A stretch of DNA of 13,146 bases from Candidatus Cloacimonadota bacterium (GTDB taxonomy: Bacteria > Cloacimonadota > Cloacimonadia > Cloacimonadales > TCS61). The stretch is taken from assembly GCA_021157645.1 (NCBI GenBank), contig JAGGWC010000145.1, forward strand, positions 1 to 13,146, written 5' to 3'. How positions within the stretch are numbered: position 1 is the stretch's first letter; each line of letters opens with the position of its first letter. The notes under the pieces are model-generated. The model saw only the letters and a list, made by a program, of their open reading frames with translations, was not told the DNA's origin and made no database searches. Positions 1 to 6,229 of this stretch are shown one piece after another. A program made the position numbers and the translations under genes.

Positions 1-14
1 ATATAGATTTGATA

Positions 15-20
15 TATAAT
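15..20 (+). promoter_or_regulatory. possible -10 element upstream of the EF-G-like gene
   Basis: A perfect TATAAT lies 18 bases before the start codon. The matching -35 region would fall outside the left edge of the window. The sequence here is almost pure A/T, so a chance match is likely. Confidence 0.25.
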
Positions 21-37
21 ATAAATGCGGAGGATAA

Positions 38-2074
38 ATGAAAACCATTAGAAACATCGCTTTTGTCGGAGCTATTGGCGCTGGTAAGACCAGTCTTGTT
101 GAACAGATGTTATTCAACTCAAAAACGACAACCAGAATTGGTAAGATCGAGGATGGCACTACTGTCATGGATTCTAATCCAGAAGAAATTGAAAGAAAAT
201 CTTCGGTTTCTTTGGGTATTGCAAACCTGATGTGGAAAAAAAATAAGATTAATCTTGTAGATGCTCCGGGCTTAATGGATTTCAGTTCGGAACAAATATC
301 AGCATCAATCGCTGTTGAAACAATTTTATTTGTAGTGAACGGAGCTTCAGAATTTGACGTGAGCTTAGAAAAATCAATTGAATTACTGACCGACAGACCT
401 GTTGTAAAAGGATTTATTATTAATAGAATAGATAATGAAGGGGCAGATTTTAATAAAGCAATTGAAAGGATTAGAGAAAATACAGATTTTAACCCAACAC
501 CAATTCTAATACCAATAGGAAGTGAACATAAATTTGAAGGCGTTATCGATATTGCTCAAGGGAAGGCATTTAAAAACGGAAAAGAAATTGAAATTCCTGC
601 AAATATGGTAGATAAGGTTGAAGAAAGTAAAATGGAATTAATGGAAGCTGTTGCGGAAAGTGATGATGCACTTCTTGAAAAATATTTTGAAGTTGGTGAA
701 CTTACAAAAGAAGAGATGACAACAGGATTGAAGAATGCGATCGTTCAAGGAAAATTAATGCCTGCTTTTGCAACCTCAGCAACTCATGATATTGGTGTAA
801 ATAATTTGATGGATGCTATAGTTGAGTATTTACCATCTCCTGCTGATAGAAACGAACTTCAAGTTATAGAGAAAAAGGAAGAAAAAATTATTCAACTTAA
901 TGAGGATGGAGATCTTTTTGCATATGTATTTAAATCATTTTCCGATCCGAATGTAGGTGATATTAGTTATGTTAGAGTTTTTTCTGGGAAAATGACAAGT
1001 GGGTTGGATGTATATATCCCAGAGAAGGATAGCAAAGATAGAATTGGCTCTATGTATTTTGTTAATGGAAAAAATAGGAAAGACACAGATGAATTAAAAG
1101 CCGGTGATATTGGTGGTTTAGTTAAAATGAAAGTTGCTCGTGGTTTTAATTCTATTGTTAGTTCAAATTCTAAAATTAAATTTCGTGAGATCAAACTTCC
1201 TACAGCTGTTTATTGGCAGAGTATAAAAGCAGCTAACCAACATGATGAAGATAAAATAGGTGCTGCGTTAAATAAATTATTGGATGAAGATCATACATTA
1301 AATCTTAAAATGAATCAAGAAACTGCTGAAAATGTTATCTCATGTATTGGTGAACAGCAAATCGCCCTTCTTCAAAAAAAACTTAAATCTAGATATAAAA
1401 TCGAAGCAAATTTAAAAACACCTGCAGTTCCATATAAAGAGACAATTTCAGGAGCAGCTGATGTGCATTATAAACATAAAAAGCAATCAGGTGGAAAGGG
1501 ACAATTTGGTGAAGTATACTTCAGAGTTAAACCACTCCCTCGCGGTAGCGGTTTCGAGTTTGTTAATTCTGTTGTTGGTGGTAGGATTCCAACTAAATTT
1601 ATCCCAGCTATCGAAAAAGGATTAGTAGAAGTGATTGGAAAAGGGATAATTTCCGGCAACCAGATCGTTGACCTTTCTGTTGATGTTTATGATGGTAGTT
1701 ATCATGATGTAGATTCATCTGAAATGGCTTTTAAAATTGCTTCATGGAATGCTTTAAAGAAAGCATTTGAAATTGCAAAACCAATTCTCCTTGAACCTGT
1801 ACACAATGTTCAAATTATTATTCCTGATGAATATATGGGCGATGTGATGGGAGATATCTCTACTAGAAGAGGTAAAATACAAGGTATGGGAAAGCAGGGT
1901 AAAAAACAAGTACTTAATGCCGAAATGCCTTTATCTGAATTACTGAGTTACTATCCTGCACTTAAATCATTAACTCAGGGACGTGGAAAATTTACACAAG
2001 AATTTTCACATTATGAAAAAGTTCCTGGTGATATTGCTGCCAAAGTGATCGCTGAAGCAAATAAAGAAGATTAA
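38..2074 (+). CDS. EF-G-like translational GTPase (EF-G2 type paralogue)
   Basis: 678-residue protein with the full EF-G domain order. The P-loop is at residues 11-18 (GAIGAGKT), DAPG at 75-78 and NRID at 129-132 in place of NKxD. Domain II covers roughly 290-385 and domain III 390-465. Domain IV begins near 466 with YKETI, and the C-terminal domain V contains EYMGDVMGDISTRRG at 598-611. The domain IV tip is well kept (GGKGQFG; GSYHDVDSSEMAF at 553-565), which suggests it can still enter the ribosomal A site. The GTPase centre is divergent. The usual DTPGHVDF reads DAPGLMDF, so the catalytic His is Leu79, and the switch I RGIT motif is replaced by RKSSV. This pattern is known in EF-G2-type paralogues rather than in the housekeeping EF-G. 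The start has GGAGG at 29-33 with good spacing. Its cellular role is unresolved: an alternative translocation or ribosome-associated factor is my inference. Confidence 0.9.
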   Translation: MKTIRNIAFVGAIGAGKTSLVEQMLFNSKTTTRIGKIEDGTTVMDSNPEEIERKSSVSLGIANLMWKKNKINLVDAPGLMDFSSEQISASIAVETILFVVNGASEFDVSLEKSIELLTDRPVVKGFIINRIDNEGADFNKAIERIRENTDFNPTPILIPIGSEHKFEGVIDIAQGKAFKNGKEIEIPANMVDKVEESKMELMEAVAESDDALLEKYFEVGELTKEEMTTGLKNAIVQGKLMPAFATSATHDIGVNNLMDAIVEYLPSPADRNELQVIEKKEEKIIQLNEDGDLFAYVFKSFSDPNVGDISYVRVFSGKMTSGLDVYIPEKDSKDRIGSMYFVNGKNRKDTDELKAGDIGGLVKMKVARGFNSIVSSNSKIKFREIKLPTAVYWQSIKAANQHDEDKIGAALNKLLDEDHTLNLKMNQETAENVISCIGEQQIALLQKKLKSRYKIEANLKTPAVPYKETISGAADVHYKHKKQSGGKGQFGEVYFRVKPLPRGSGFEFVNSVVGGRIPTKFIPAIEKGLVEVIGKGIISGNQIVDLSVDVYDGSYHDVDSSEMAFKIASWNALKKAFEIAKPILLEPVHNVQIIIPDEYMGDVMGDISTRRGKIQGMGKQGKKQVLNAEMPLSELLSYYPALKSLTQGRGKFTQEFSHYEKVPGDIAAKVIAEANKED

Positions 2075-2084
2075 ATAATCTATT

Positions 2085-2119
2085 AGACCTGCTGGATTAA
2101 TCTCCGTAGGTCTTTTTTT
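2085..2119 (+). terminator. intrinsic terminator after the EF-G-like gene
   Basis: AGACCTGC (2085-2092) pairs with GTAGGTCT (2106-2113), including one G-T pair. The stem continues inward with GGA/TCC after one bulged base. A run of seven T follows at 2113-2119. It separates the EF-G-like gene from yebC, although yebC begins only 19 bases later. Confidence 0.85.
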
Positions 2120-2138
2120 ATTTGGAGGTTTTAACGAT

Positions 2139-2888
2139 ATGTCCGGACATAGTAAATGGAGTTCCATAAAACATAAAAAAGGTGCTGCGGATGCAAAACG
2201 TGGTAAAATATTTACTAAATTAGTAAAAGAGATCATTGTTGCTGCAAAAGAAGGTGGTGGTGATCAGGAAATGAACCCTCGTTTACGATTGGCTGTTTCT
2301 ACTGCTAAAGGTGCAAATATGCCTAACTCGAATATTGAACGGGCAATCAAAAGAGGTACAGGTGAATTAGAGGGTGTTAATTATGAACATCTTATATATG
2401 AAGGATATGGTCAAAATGGTGTAGCTATTATTGTCGAAACTCTTACAGATAATAAACAGCGAACAGTCGCAGATGTTAGACATATTTTCTCAAAATACGG
2501 TGGTAATCTTGCAGAGAATGGATCTGTCTCATATATGTTTGAGAAAAAGGGTATGATAGTGATCCCTGAAGACGATCTTGATGAAGATGAAGTAATGATG
2601 GCTTCACTTGATGCAGGAGCAGAAGATTTTATTGTTGAAGAAGGTGACTATATAATTTATACTGCTTATGCTGATCTTCATAGTGTTCTTAAAAAAATGG
2701 AAGAAGCAAACTACAATATTGAAAAAGCTGAAATTACTAGAGTCCCTCAAAATACAATAAATGCTGATGAAGTAGCTGAAAAGTTGCTTAAATTAATTGA
2801 TCACCTAGAGGATTGCGATGATGTACAGAAGGTATATGCAAACTTCAAGATCTCAGACATAGTTTTCGAAAGGTTATCAGAAGATTGA
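2139..2888 (+). CDS. yebC: YebC/PmpR family protein
   Basis: 249 residues, the usual length for the family. It opens with the family signature MSGHSKWSSIKHKKGAADAK and the following RGKIFTKLVKEI. Later family segments are visible: YEGYGQNGVAIIVE near 86-99 and an acidic DLDEDEV segment near 147-153. The protein is cytoplasmic. Family members have been described both as DNA-binding transcriptional regulators and, in more recent work on YebC/TACO1 homologues, as ribosome factors that help translate proline-rich stretches. The sequence does not say which applies here. The ribosome-binding site GGAGG is at 2124-2128. The gene overlaps ruvC by four bases, and a yebC-ruvC-ruvA order is common in bacteria. 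Confidence 0.95.
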   Translation: MSGHSKWSSIKHKKGAADAKRGKIFTKLVKEIIVAAKEGGGDQEMNPRLRLAVSTAKGANMPNSNIERAIKRGTGELEGVNYEHLIYEGYGQNGVAIIVETLTDNKQRTVADVRHIFSKYGGNLAENGSVSYMFEKKGMIVIPEDDLDEDEVMMASLDAGAEDFIVEEGDYIIYTAYADLHSVLKKMEEANYNIEKAEITRVPQNTINADEVAEKLLKLIDHLEDCDDVQKVYANFKISDIVFERLSED

Positions 2889-3364
2889 TAATTCTTGGAA
2901 TAGATCCGGGCAGTTATAATGTAGGGTATGGAATCCTGCAAGTTGAAAAACGTAAAATAGTAGCTGCTGGATGTGACACAATAGTAACCAATTCAAAAGC
3001 ACCATTAGCTGAAAGATTAGTTGAGATACAATCAGGAATGAATAAAATTATTTCAGAATACAAACCTGATATTGCTGTTGTAGAGACTATATTTTATGGA
3101 AAAAATATTAAATCTGCTTTTACTTTAGGACATGCCAGAGGTGTGATCTTGCTATCCTTAGCTCAACATAATATTGAAATTGTAGAATATTCTCCTAGAG
3201 AAGTAAAAAAATCTGTTGTTGGAAATGGCAATGCATCAAAAGAACAAGTTGAATATATGGTTCAGAAGATTTTAAACCTGAGCACTAAACCAAAAACCGA
3301 GGATGCAGCAGATGCTCTTGCAATTGCACTTTGTCAATTCAATAAAAATAAATTTAAATACTAA
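2885..3364 (+). CDS. ruvC: Holliday junction endonuclease RuvC
   Basis: 159-residue resolvase that cuts four-way DNA junctions symmetrically, working with the RuvAB branch-migration complex. The four catalytic acidic residues of the RNase H-like fold are visible: Asp7 in GIDPGS, Glu67 in VVETIF, and Asp140 and Asp143 in EDAADALA. The DNA-contact segment FYGKN follows Glu67. The start is TTG: no in-frame ATG occurs before residue 52, and beginning at TTG places Asp7 where the family has it. The yebC stop and this start share TTGA, so translation is probably coupled. AAAGG lies about 12 bases upstream inside yebC. Confidence 0.95.
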   Translation: MIILGIDPGSYNVGYGILQVEKRKIVAAGCDTIVTNSKAPLAERLVEIQSGMNKIISEYKPDIAVVETIFYGKNIKSAFTLGHARGVILLSLAQHNIEIVEYSPREVKKSVVGNGNASKEQVEYMVQKILNLSTKPKTEDAADALAIALCQFNKNKFKY

Positions 3365-3432
3365 ATAAATGTGGACATCATTGTCTAAAATTTATAGCTG
3401 TAATCGTTAGAATTTGATAAAAGAGGGTAAAT

Positions 3433-4044
3433 ATGTATTCTTATCTTAAGGGTATTTTGTCAGAGAAATATCCCACCACTATTGTAATTGATTGCACAGG
3501 TATTGGATATGAATTGTTCATACCACTTAGTACGTATGATAAATTACCGGAAATAGGGAAAGAAGTAAAAGTTCTTGTTCACTACTCATTTAACGAAACT
3601 GACGGTGTAAGGTTATTTGGATTTTTTTCTGATGAAGAAAAAGTACTTTTCAGGCAATTGATAAATATTTCTAAGGTTGGACCCAAACTGGCTTTATCTG
3701 TTCTTTCAGGGCTTTCTATTGCTGATCTGATACGTGCTATTCAAATGGGTGATGTAAATCTGATTACTACAATACATGGCATTGGCAAAAAATCAGCTGA
3801 ACGGCTTATAATTGAATTGAAGGATAAGGTTGGTGATATTACTTCAAAATCTTTGGTTGGAAATTATATTGGTATTGATTCTGAGTTGATTCAAGATGCA
3901 GAAACTGCTCTTTTAACGTTGGGGTATAAACGCTATGATGTTAGAAAAACAATTTCAAAATTGATGAAAGAGAATGAATTTTCAACTTCAGAAGAAATAA
4001 CAAAAGCTGCTATAAAGGCATTATATAAAAAACGAAATATATGA
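3433..4044 (+). CDS. ruvA: Holliday junction helicase subunit RuvA
   Basis: 203 residues, normal length. RuvA binds four-way junctions as a tetramer and loads the RuvB motor. An N-terminal OB-fold domain spans about 1-64, and the acidic pin that holds strands apart is probably Glu55/Asp57 (NETDG). Two helix-hairpin-helix motifs follow: KVGPKLA at 81-87 and GIGKKSAERL at 116-125. The C-terminal domain III (about 150-203), which contacts RuvB, is present. GAGGG about 8 bases before the ATG serves as the ribosome-binding site. A 68-base gap separates it from ruvC, with only a weak GACA-tcat-TGTC inverted repeat and no T-run. RuvB is not in the window. Confidence 0.95.
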   Translation: MYSYLKGILSEKYPTTIVIDCTGIGYELFIPLSTYDKLPEIGKEVKVLVHYSFNETDGVRLFGFFSDEEKVLFRQLINISKVGPKLALSVLSGLSIADLIRAIQMGDVNLITTIHGIGKKSAERLIIELKDKVGDITSKSLVGNYIGIDSELIQDAETALLTLGYKRYDVRKTISKLMKENEFSTSEEITKAAIKALYKKRNI

Positions 4045-5360
4045 TAGATGTTAGATTAGAAGCGTATAAGATAATTCTTAAAGTTATTTCTAAGAATATA
4101 TTTTCAGATAAATTATTACAACAGATGACCAAGAAGATCAATCAAGCAGGGGAAAGATCTGATTTGTTGTATGTACTTGTGAAGGGTGTGATAAAAATGC
4201 ATGTCAACCTGGAATATATCGCATCCCAATATACTGATCCGAAGAAGTTTTCTAATACAAATATTAAGATAAAAATACTATTATATATGGGTTTGTACCA
4301 GCTCATATATTGTGATTATATTCCACAGCATGCTGCAGTAAATGAAACTGTTTCTATTGCAAAAAAGATGTATGGAGAGAAAATTTCCAAATTTATTAAT
4401 GCTATTTTAAGAAAGTATCTTCGTGAAGAGAAAATTGAATATCCTTTAGAGAACTTAGATAGAATTTCTGTTCAGTATTCATTTCCAAAAGAGATTTTAG
4501 AAAAATGGATAGAATATTGGGGTGAAAAAGATACTGAAAAATTGTGTGCATATTATAATCAACCTCCTAATTTACATATTCGTATCAACACATGTGCTAC
4601 TAATAAAAAAAGATTAATGAAATATTTATTAAGACGTGACATAATCGTTATTGATAGTGATGCTTCGGAGAACATTCTGATTACAGACCAAGCAAGGGAT
4701 GTGTTAAATGAAATTTCTTTCTCTGAAGGGTATTTCTCAATTCAGGATGTATCTGCTGCTCTGGTCGTGGAATTATTAACTCCTGAACAAAATGAATCTA
4801 TTCTTGATCTTTTTGCAGCACCAGGTGGGAAGGCAACTTATATTGCTGAATTAATGCGAAATTCTGGTGAACTGATTGCAGTTGATAAATTTCCGAACAA
4901 AATTAAAAAACTCAAGAGAGCAGTTGAGAGATTACAAATTACTAATATAAAACTTAATGTGAACGATGCCTTCAAATACGGACCTATAGCTCCTGCTTAC
5001 GATAGAGTTCTTCTAGATGTGCCATGCTCTGGTTGGGGAGTTTTTCAGAAGAAAGCTGAGTTGAGATGGCAGAAGAATCAGAATATGAAAGAATTATTGA
5101 AGCTACAGAAAAGAGCGCTTGATCTTGGGGCTAGATTTTTATGTCCGGGTGGAATTTTAGTTTATAGTACTTGTACTTTAAACAAAGATGAAAATGAAAA
5201 ACAAGTTGAGAAATTTCTGAACAGAAATTCTGAGTTTACACTTGAACCAGCTGAACAATTTATTCCAAAAGAATTTACAGAAAATGGTTATTTGAAAACA
5301 TTACCGTTCAAACATAATTCTGATGGTGCATTTGCAGCCAGAATGAAGAAAAAGATATAG
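4041..5360 (+). CDS. rsmB: 16S rRNA (cytosine-5) methyltransferase RsmB
   Basis: 439-residue S-adenosylmethionine-dependent RNA methyltransferase of the NOL1/NOP2/Sun family. RsmB methylates C967 (E. coli numbering) of 16S rRNA. An N-terminal NusB-like helical domain (about 1-130) supports RsmB over other members of the family. The catalytic domain has SAM motif I DLFAAPGGK at 256-264, the acidic ribose-binding residue Asp282, and the paired cysteines: Cys329 in DVPCSGWG and Cys378 in YSTCTL. By family knowledge Cys378 is the nucleophile and Cys329 assists release. The C-terminal DGAFAARMKK is the family ending. The ATG overlaps the ruvA stop as ATGA, and no good ribosome-binding site precedes it, so coupling to ruvA is likely. 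Confidence 0.93.
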   Translation: MIDVRLEAYKIILKVISKNIFSDKLLQQMTKKINQAGERSDLLYVLVKGVIKMHVNLEYIASQYTDPKKFSNTNIKIKILLYMGLYQLIYCDYIPQHAAVNETVSIAKKMYGEKISKFINAILRKYLREEKIEYPLENLDRISVQYSFPKEILEKWIEYWGEKDTEKLCAYYNQPPNLHIRINTCATNKKRLMKYLLRRDIIVIDSDASENILITDQARDVLNEISFSEGYFSIQDVSAALVVELLTPEQNESILDLFAAPGGKATYIAELMRNSGELIAVDKFPNKIKKLKRAVERLQITNIKLNVNDAFKYGPIAPAYDRVLLDVPCSGWGVFQKKAELRWQKNQNMKELLKLQKRALDLGARFLCPGGILVYSTCTLNKDENEKQVEKFLNRNSEFTLEPAEQFIPKEFTENGYLKTLPFKHNSDGAFAARMKKKI

Positions 5361-5370
5361 GAGTTCATAA

Positions 5371-5940
5371 ATGACAAAAATGAAGTCTATTTTAATAGCA
5401 TTAAGTGTTCTTGCAGGTTTATTTATCATTGCTTTCTTTGGAACAGACCTGATCATGAAAATAATAGTTGGACATGGTAATGAAGTTCAAGTTCCACTTT
5501 TGATAGGTGAGGATTATGAAGTAGCGCGTAAAACTTGTACAGAAATGAAATTATATATGGAACAGAGTGAACTTGTCCACGATGAGAACATAGATAAGGG
5601 GAAAATAATATCACAAAAACCAAATCCTGGTACTATGACTAAAAAATACAGAACTGTAAGTGTAGTACTTAGTAATGGCCCAGAAATGGTAAGAATTCCT
5701 TATCTTGATAATTTAAGTATTGTTGAAGCAAAATTAAAGTTGGAAAATGCAGGGCTTTATCTTGGCGAAAAAGTGTTCAGGTATTCTGATGAAGTAAAAA
5801 AGGAAAATGTGATATATTCTCAACCAATGGCTGATGAATTAATACCCAAAAAAAGTAGTGTAACAATAATTGTAAGTTTAGGAAAATATACAACTTCTTC
5901 TGGAGATGATAATAAGTGGAAAAATCTTTTCGGAGAATAA
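5371..5940 (+). CDS. membrane-anchored protein with two PASTA domains
   Basis: 189 residues. A short cytoplasmic start (about 1-4) is followed by one hydrophobic segment (about 5-27), probably an uncleaved signal-anchor. Two PASTA repeats follow outside the membrane, about 38-103 and 107-171. Each starts with a V/I-P-x-L motif (VPLL, IPYL) and contains the pattern I-x-S-Q-x-P or V-I-Y-S-Q-P, then a closing beta strand (VSVVLSNG, VTIIVSLG). PASTA domains are known from Ser/Thr kinases and penicillin-binding proteins, where they often bind muropeptides. There is no kinase or transpeptidase domain here, so the protein may be a scaffold or sensor in the periplasm. AGGAG overlaps the rsmB stop, and the gap is 10 bases, so it is co-transcribed with rsmB. 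Confidence 0.88.
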   Translation: MTKMKSILIALSVLAGLFIIAFFGTDLIMKIIVGHGNEVQVPLLIGEDYEVARKTCTEMKLYMEQSELVHDENIDKGKIISQKPNPGTMTKKYRTVSVVLSNGPEMVRIPYLDNLSIVEAKLKLENAGLYLGEKVFRYSDEVKKENVIYSQPMADELIPKKSSVTIIVSLGKYTTSSGDDNKWKNLFGE

Positions 5941-5986
5941 CAATAAAAGTGCATTAATACACACTCTCAGAAGAATATTTAACATT

Positions 5987-6041
5987 AATAAAATAACAAA
6001 AAAACAAATAAAATCAAGTGTTATTTATTGAGATTTTTTTT
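5987..6041 (+). terminator. candidate AT-rich intrinsic terminator after the PASTA gene
   Basis: AAATAACA (5991-5998) pairs perfectly with TGTTATTT (6019-6026). Allowing one bulged A, the stem extends to 5987 and 6029. Eight T follow at 6034-6041 after four unpaired bases. The stem is all but free of G-C pairs, so it may be weak. Confidence 0.4.
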
Positions 6042-6042
6042 A

Positions 6043-6083
6043 AGGGCTCGTAATTTCTTGAAGCGTATAGATTTACGAGCCCT
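6043..6083. repeat. perfect 11-bp inverted repeat upstream of gyrB
   Basis: AGGGCTCGTAA (6043-6053) and TTACGAGCCCT (6073-6083) are exact reverse complements around a 19-base spacer. The T-tract lies before the left arm instead of after the right arm, and neither strand has a T-run following the hairpin. It could be a terminator that needs no T-run, an RNA-stabilising or processing structure, or a binding site near the gyrB promoter. Confidence 0.75.
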
Positions 6084-6090
6084 ATATTTG
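6083..6090 (+). promoter_or_regulatory. possible Bacteroidota-type -7 element (TATATTTG)
   Basis: TATATTTG matches the TAnnTTTG -7 consensus known from Bacteroides and Flavobacterium. TTG at 6058-6060 lies 22 bases upstream, inside the known spacing range. This only matters if the host uses a Bacteroidota-like primary sigma factor, and a chance match in AT-rich DNA is quite possible. Confidence 0.2.
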
Positions 6091-6139
6091 TATCTTAGAA
6101 ACCTATAAAATATTAGCTAACTTTATATAAATAAAATAG

Positions 6140-6145
6140 TTGACA
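6140..6145 (+). promoter_or_regulatory. possible -35 element (TTGACA) of gyrB
   Basis: A perfect TTGACA lies 84 bases before the gyrB start codon. The position 17 bases downstream reads GTTATC, a poor -10 match, so the promoter is not complete by the classical consensus. Confidence 0.3.
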
Positions 6146-6173
6146 CATATCAGCGTCATGCCGTTATCGTCCT

Positions 6174-6214
6174 ATGAAAAAAATGAAAAAAAATGAAAAG
6201 AAATTACAAAAAAA
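6174..6214 (+). promoter_or_regulatory. phased A-tracts before gyrB
   Basis: Runs of A (6177-6183, 6186-6193, 6196-6199, 6201-6203, 6208-6214) recur at about one helical turn, partly within a repeated ATGAAAAAA unit beginning at 6174, 6183 and 6193. Phased A-tracts are known to bend DNA. The bend and any effect on gyrB expression are inferred. Confidence 0.4.
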
Positions 6215-6229
6215 GGAAGAGGTTTTTAT

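Larger units (their letters stand above)
5941..6229 (+). other. 289-base intergenic region before gyrB
   Basis: AT-rich and without a convincing gene longer than about 20 codons. In order it holds: an AT-rich hairpin with a T-tract; a perfect 11-bp GC-containing hairpin; two possible promoter elements (TATATTTG and TTGACA); phased A-tracts; and the gyrB ribosome-binding site GAGG at 6219-6222. It probably contains both the end of the yebC-to-PASTA transcript and the start of the gyrB-gyrA transcript. Confidence 0.7.

Noticed and set aside
236..243. A8 run in the EF-G-like gene as a programmed frameshift site (a similar run is at 1373-1380)
   Set aside because: The frame continues normally on both sides, and no overlapping product or stimulatory structure is evident; Lys codons explain the runs.
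3374..3385. inverted repeat GACA-tcat-TGTC between ruvC and ruvA
   Set aside because: Only four base pairs with no T-run; expected by chance.
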